From: Clostridiales bacterium
GTDB taxonomy: Bacteria; Bacillota_A; Clostridia; Oscillospirales; Acutalibacteraceae
Direction: 5' to 3'
Assembly: GCA_009774735.1 (NCBI GenBank)
Contig: VSOH01000048.1
Span: 1 to 9,150, forward strand
DNA: 9,150 bases
Below are positions 7,445-9,150 of this stretch, in pieces. The notes beneath the pieces are model-generated. The model made no database searches, was not told the DNA's origin, and was given only the letters and a program-made list of their open reading frames with translations. Within the stretch, counting starts at the first letter, position 1; each line of letters opens with the position of its first letter. Position numbers and translations under genes: made by a program.

Positions 7445-8483
7445 ACTGAACGAACAGGGAATTAAGGAACAGATTAAAACATCTTCATTTTTCAACGCAT
7501 ATTTAATCTATGGCGAGGAGAGCTATCTTAAGGACTTCTATATTTCTCAGATAATAAAAAAGGTTATTGACCCTGCATTTGATTCCTTTAATCTTCATCG
7601 CTTTGAGGGTAAGGATACAAGCCTTGACGATATTATTAAGGATGCTCAGATGCTGCCTATGATGAGCGAATACAATCTTGTTTATGTTCGTGATTATCCG
7701 GTTGAAAAATCCAAAAATGATATGGTACTCATCAAGGAATTCTTAGATGATGTGCCTGATACTACAATATTTATTCTCTGTTATGATTCTTTGGCAGTTG
7801 ATACAAAGTCCTCTGCGTTCAAAAAGCTGATAACTTATTTTGATAACGCCGGTGCTGTTATTAATATGGAGAAAAGGAGCGAGCGAGAGGTTGCAAAGCT
7901 TCTTGCAGCAGGTGCCAAGCGGAGGAAAGCCACCCTCAGCACCGATGATGCACAATACCTTATTTCTGTTTCAGGGAATGATATGACTGTTCTTCTTAAT
8001 GAGTTGGACAAGCTTTGCGGATTTGCTCAGGGCGGTGTTATTACAAAAGAAATTATAGATAATATGGCAACAAAATGCCTTCAGGCAAAAATATATGATT
8101 TATCAAAGGCAGTTGTAAGCGGCAATTCCCAGCTTGCTTATAATGTGCTTGACGGTCTTTTTTATATGAAAGAGGACCCTATCCGAATCTCTTCAATAAT
8201 TATCGGCGTTTATGTTGATATGTACCGTGTCAAGTGTGCAAAAACGGCAGGTCACTCTTACAGTGACGTTGCAAAGCATTTTAATTATAAAAACAGAGAA
8301 TTTGCACTGCGCAATGCGTCAAGGGATTGTGCCGATATGTCAGAGCAGCAGCTCAGAGCATCACTTGATGTTATAGCCGATACCGATGTTAAGCTTAAAA
8401 GTACAGCTATTGACAAACGCTTGCTGCTTGAGGAGCTTGTTGTTAAACTGTTAATGATTGCGAGGGAAAACAGCTATGCTTAA
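7437..8483 (+). CDS. holA: DNA polymerase III delta subunit
   Basis: Clamp-loader wrench subunit, 348 aa, the usual length. Delta opens the beta sliding clamp within the clamp-loader complex so that the clamp can be placed on primed DNA; it is an essential cytoplasmic replication protein. Seen: N-terminal YLIYGEESYLKDFY (22-35), the family segment around MLPMMSEYNLVYVRD (72-86), the SVSGNDMTVLLNELDKL region of the second AAA+-like domain (178-193), and a helical C-terminal collar domain (about 215-340). No Walker A motif is visible, as expected for delta, which does not hydrolyse ATP. It overlaps comEC by 8 nt (ATGGCTAA) and rnmV by 8 nt (ATGCTTAA), so it sits in a tightly packed operon. Nothing appears truncated. 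Confidence 0.93.
   Translation: MAKLNEQGIKEQIKTSSFFNAYLIYGEESYLKDFYISQIIKKVIDPAFDSFNLHRFEGKDTSLDDIIKDAQMLPMMSEYNLVYVRDYPVEKSKNDMVLIKEFLDDVPDTTIFILCYDSLAVDTKSSAFKKLITYFDNAGAVINMEKRSEREVAKLLAAGAKRRKATLSTDDAQYLISVSGNDMTVLLNELDKLCGFAQGGVITKEIIDNMATKCLQAKIYDLSKAVVSGNSQLAYNVLDGLFYMKEDPIRISSIIIGVYVDMYRVKCAKTAGHSYSDVAKHFNYKNREFALRNASRDCADMSEQQLRASLDVIADTDVKLKSTAIDKRLLLEELVVKLLMIARENSYA
8462..8466 (+). promoter_or_regulatory. Ribosome binding site that decides the rnmV start
   Basis: GAGGG lies 9 nt before the ATG at 8476. The alternative upstream TTG at 8458 lies before this site and has no comparable site of its own, so translation from 8476 is preferred. Confidence 0.7.
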
Positions 8484-9054
8484 AATTAAAGAGGCTGTTA
8501 TTGTTGAGGGAAGATATGACAAGCTTAAGCTGAGCAATATTCTTGATACTCTGATTGTTGAAACCAATGGCTTTGGTATATACAATGATAAAGCTAAGCA
8601 GCGGTTCATAAAAAAGCTTGCAAGTGAGCGTGGTATCATTGTTCTTACTGACAGTGACCACAGCGGTTTTCAGATAAGACATTATCTTTCCTCGGGTGTG
8701 CCGAAGGATAAAATAAAGCATATTTATATTCCTGATATTTACGGCAAGGAAAAAAGAAAAAAAGAGCCCTCCAAGGAAGGTAAACTTGGTGTGGAGGGTA
8801 TGAGTGAAAGACTGCTGCTTGACCTGTTTGGTAAAGCTGGTATTAACAGTGAAACGGTTGTGTTGGAAAACCCGATAACGAATTTTGACCTTTATGAAAT
8901 GGGCTTTTCAGGTGTTCCGAATGCTAAAGCAAAAAAGAAAAAATTACTAAAAGCACTGGATTTGCCCGAGTTTCTTTCAACAAATTCATTGCTGTCATAT
9001 ATTAATTCCGCAATGAGCAGGGATGATTTTGAATTACTTGTGAGTCGTCTTTAA
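8476..9054 (+). CDS. rnmV: Ribonuclease M5 (5S rRNA maturase)
   Basis: Toprim-domain endoribonuclease, 192 aa from the ATG chosen here (Bacillus RNase M5 is about 186 aa). The family cuts both sides of the 5S rRNA precursor to give mature 5S, normally with ribosomal protein L18 bound. Seen: KIKEAVIVEGRYD (3-15) with the Toprim glutamate E11, ETNG (29-32), the DxD pair D59 and D61 in LTDSDHSG, the conserved GVEGMS block (105-110) after a lysine-rich loop, and the C-terminal DUF4093 region (about 115-192) with GVPNAKAKKKKL. A start at TTG 8458 would add six residues, but the GAGGG site and the family N-terminus favour 8476. It overlaps holA by 8 nt. RnmV is often followed by ksgA/rsmA in Firmicutes, but no such gene begins in the last 96 bases. 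No U-rich terminator is seen after it. Confidence 0.92.
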   Translation: MLKIKEAVIVEGRYDKLKLSNILDTLIVETNGFGIYNDKAKQRFIKKLASERGIIVLTDSDHSGFQIRHYLSSGVPKDKIKHIYIPDIYGKEKRKKEPSKEGKLGVEGMSERLLLDLFGKAGINSETVVLENPITNFDLYEMGFSGVPNAKAKKKKLLKALDLPEFLSTNSLLSYINSAMSRDDFELLVSRL

Positions 9055-9150
9055 TATTACAATATTGAAAGCCTGTCTCGGATACCAATCTTAAGCTGCC
9101 GAAGATATTGAATTTGTAGATGTCGGTGTTCGCCGGAGCATTTAAAAAAA
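9055..9150. other. Unassigned right-hand tail
   Basis: No gene can be called in these 96 bases. The short reading frames present are all untested: a + strand ATG at 9120 stays open to the window edge but has no ribosome site, and two minus-strand frames are open from the edge, one stopping at about 9058 and one running antisense into rnmV. A small G+C-rich hairpin is possible at 9124-9135 (CGGTGTTCGCCG), but it is followed by TTTAAAAAAA, not a T-run, so it is not a clear terminator. The stretch from 9070 onward reads less AT-rich than other intergenic DNA here and could be the edge of a repeat or neighbouring gene. Confidence 0.4.

Noticed and set aside
8458..8475. TTG start at 8458 extending RNase M5 by six residues
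   Set aside because: The GAGGG ribosome site lies inside this extension, 9 nt before the ATG at 8476, and known RNase M5 proteins begin close to the KIKE segment.
9120..9150. Possible start of a next gene (ATG at 9120, frame open to the edge)
   Set aside because: There is no ribosome site upstream, only ten codons are visible, and the residues do not resemble the KsgA N-terminus expected after rnmV.
9118..9150. Intrinsic terminator after rnmV using the CGGTGTTCGCCG hairpin
   Set aside because: The stem is short and is followed by three T and then an A-run on the + strand; on the minus strand no T-run follows it either.

Overview
The window looks like chromosomal DNA of a low-GC Gram-positive anaerobe, probably a gut-associated member of the Clostridia. 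Three things support this: the AT-rich codon usage, the strong Shine-Dalgarno sequences, and the comEC-holA gene order plus an RNase M5 gene, both typical of Firmicutes. Genus and species cannot be told from the sequence. Nearly all of it is coding: six complete genes in two divergent transcription units, with no rRNA, tRNA, CRISPR array or complete insertion sequence.

Left end (1-114): two hairpins followed by T-runs, both best read as + strand terminators. They presumably close a gene that ends just outside the window and faces the leftward operon. Leftward operon (2230 down to 115): a FemX/FemAB-type peptidoglycan aminoacyltransferase, then 1 nt later an alanine racemase-like PLP enzyme. 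This is a small cell-wall module: one protein would add an amino acid to the lipid-linked peptidoglycan precursor and the other would supply a D-amino acid. The racemase lacks several residues normally found in alanine racemases, so its substrate is open.

Divergent control region (2231-2362): two sigma-A-type promoters back to back, their -35 boxes 2 bp apart, with a near-palindrome over the leftward -35. The leftward promoter is close to ideal (extended -10, 17-nt spacer).

Rightward operon (2363-9054): a GH2 beta-galactosidase (LacZ type), ComEC, DNA polymerase III delta (HolA) and RNase M5 (RnmV). The genes are separated by 3 nt or overlap by 8 nt, with no terminator between them. A sugar hydrolase therefore shares a transcript with DNA uptake, replication and 5S rRNA processing genes. 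ComEC keeps its membrane channel core, but its C-terminal region has no histidine at all and lacks the usual metallo-beta-lactamase nuclease motifs. LacZ keeps both catalytic glutamates but has lost several residues that shape the galactose site in the E. coli enzyme.

Right end (9055-9150): 96 bases with no assignable gene or convincing terminator. No wholly new multi-gene system is evident. The points worth following up are the atypical racemase paired with FemX, the ComEC without a nuclease domain, and the altered LacZ active site.
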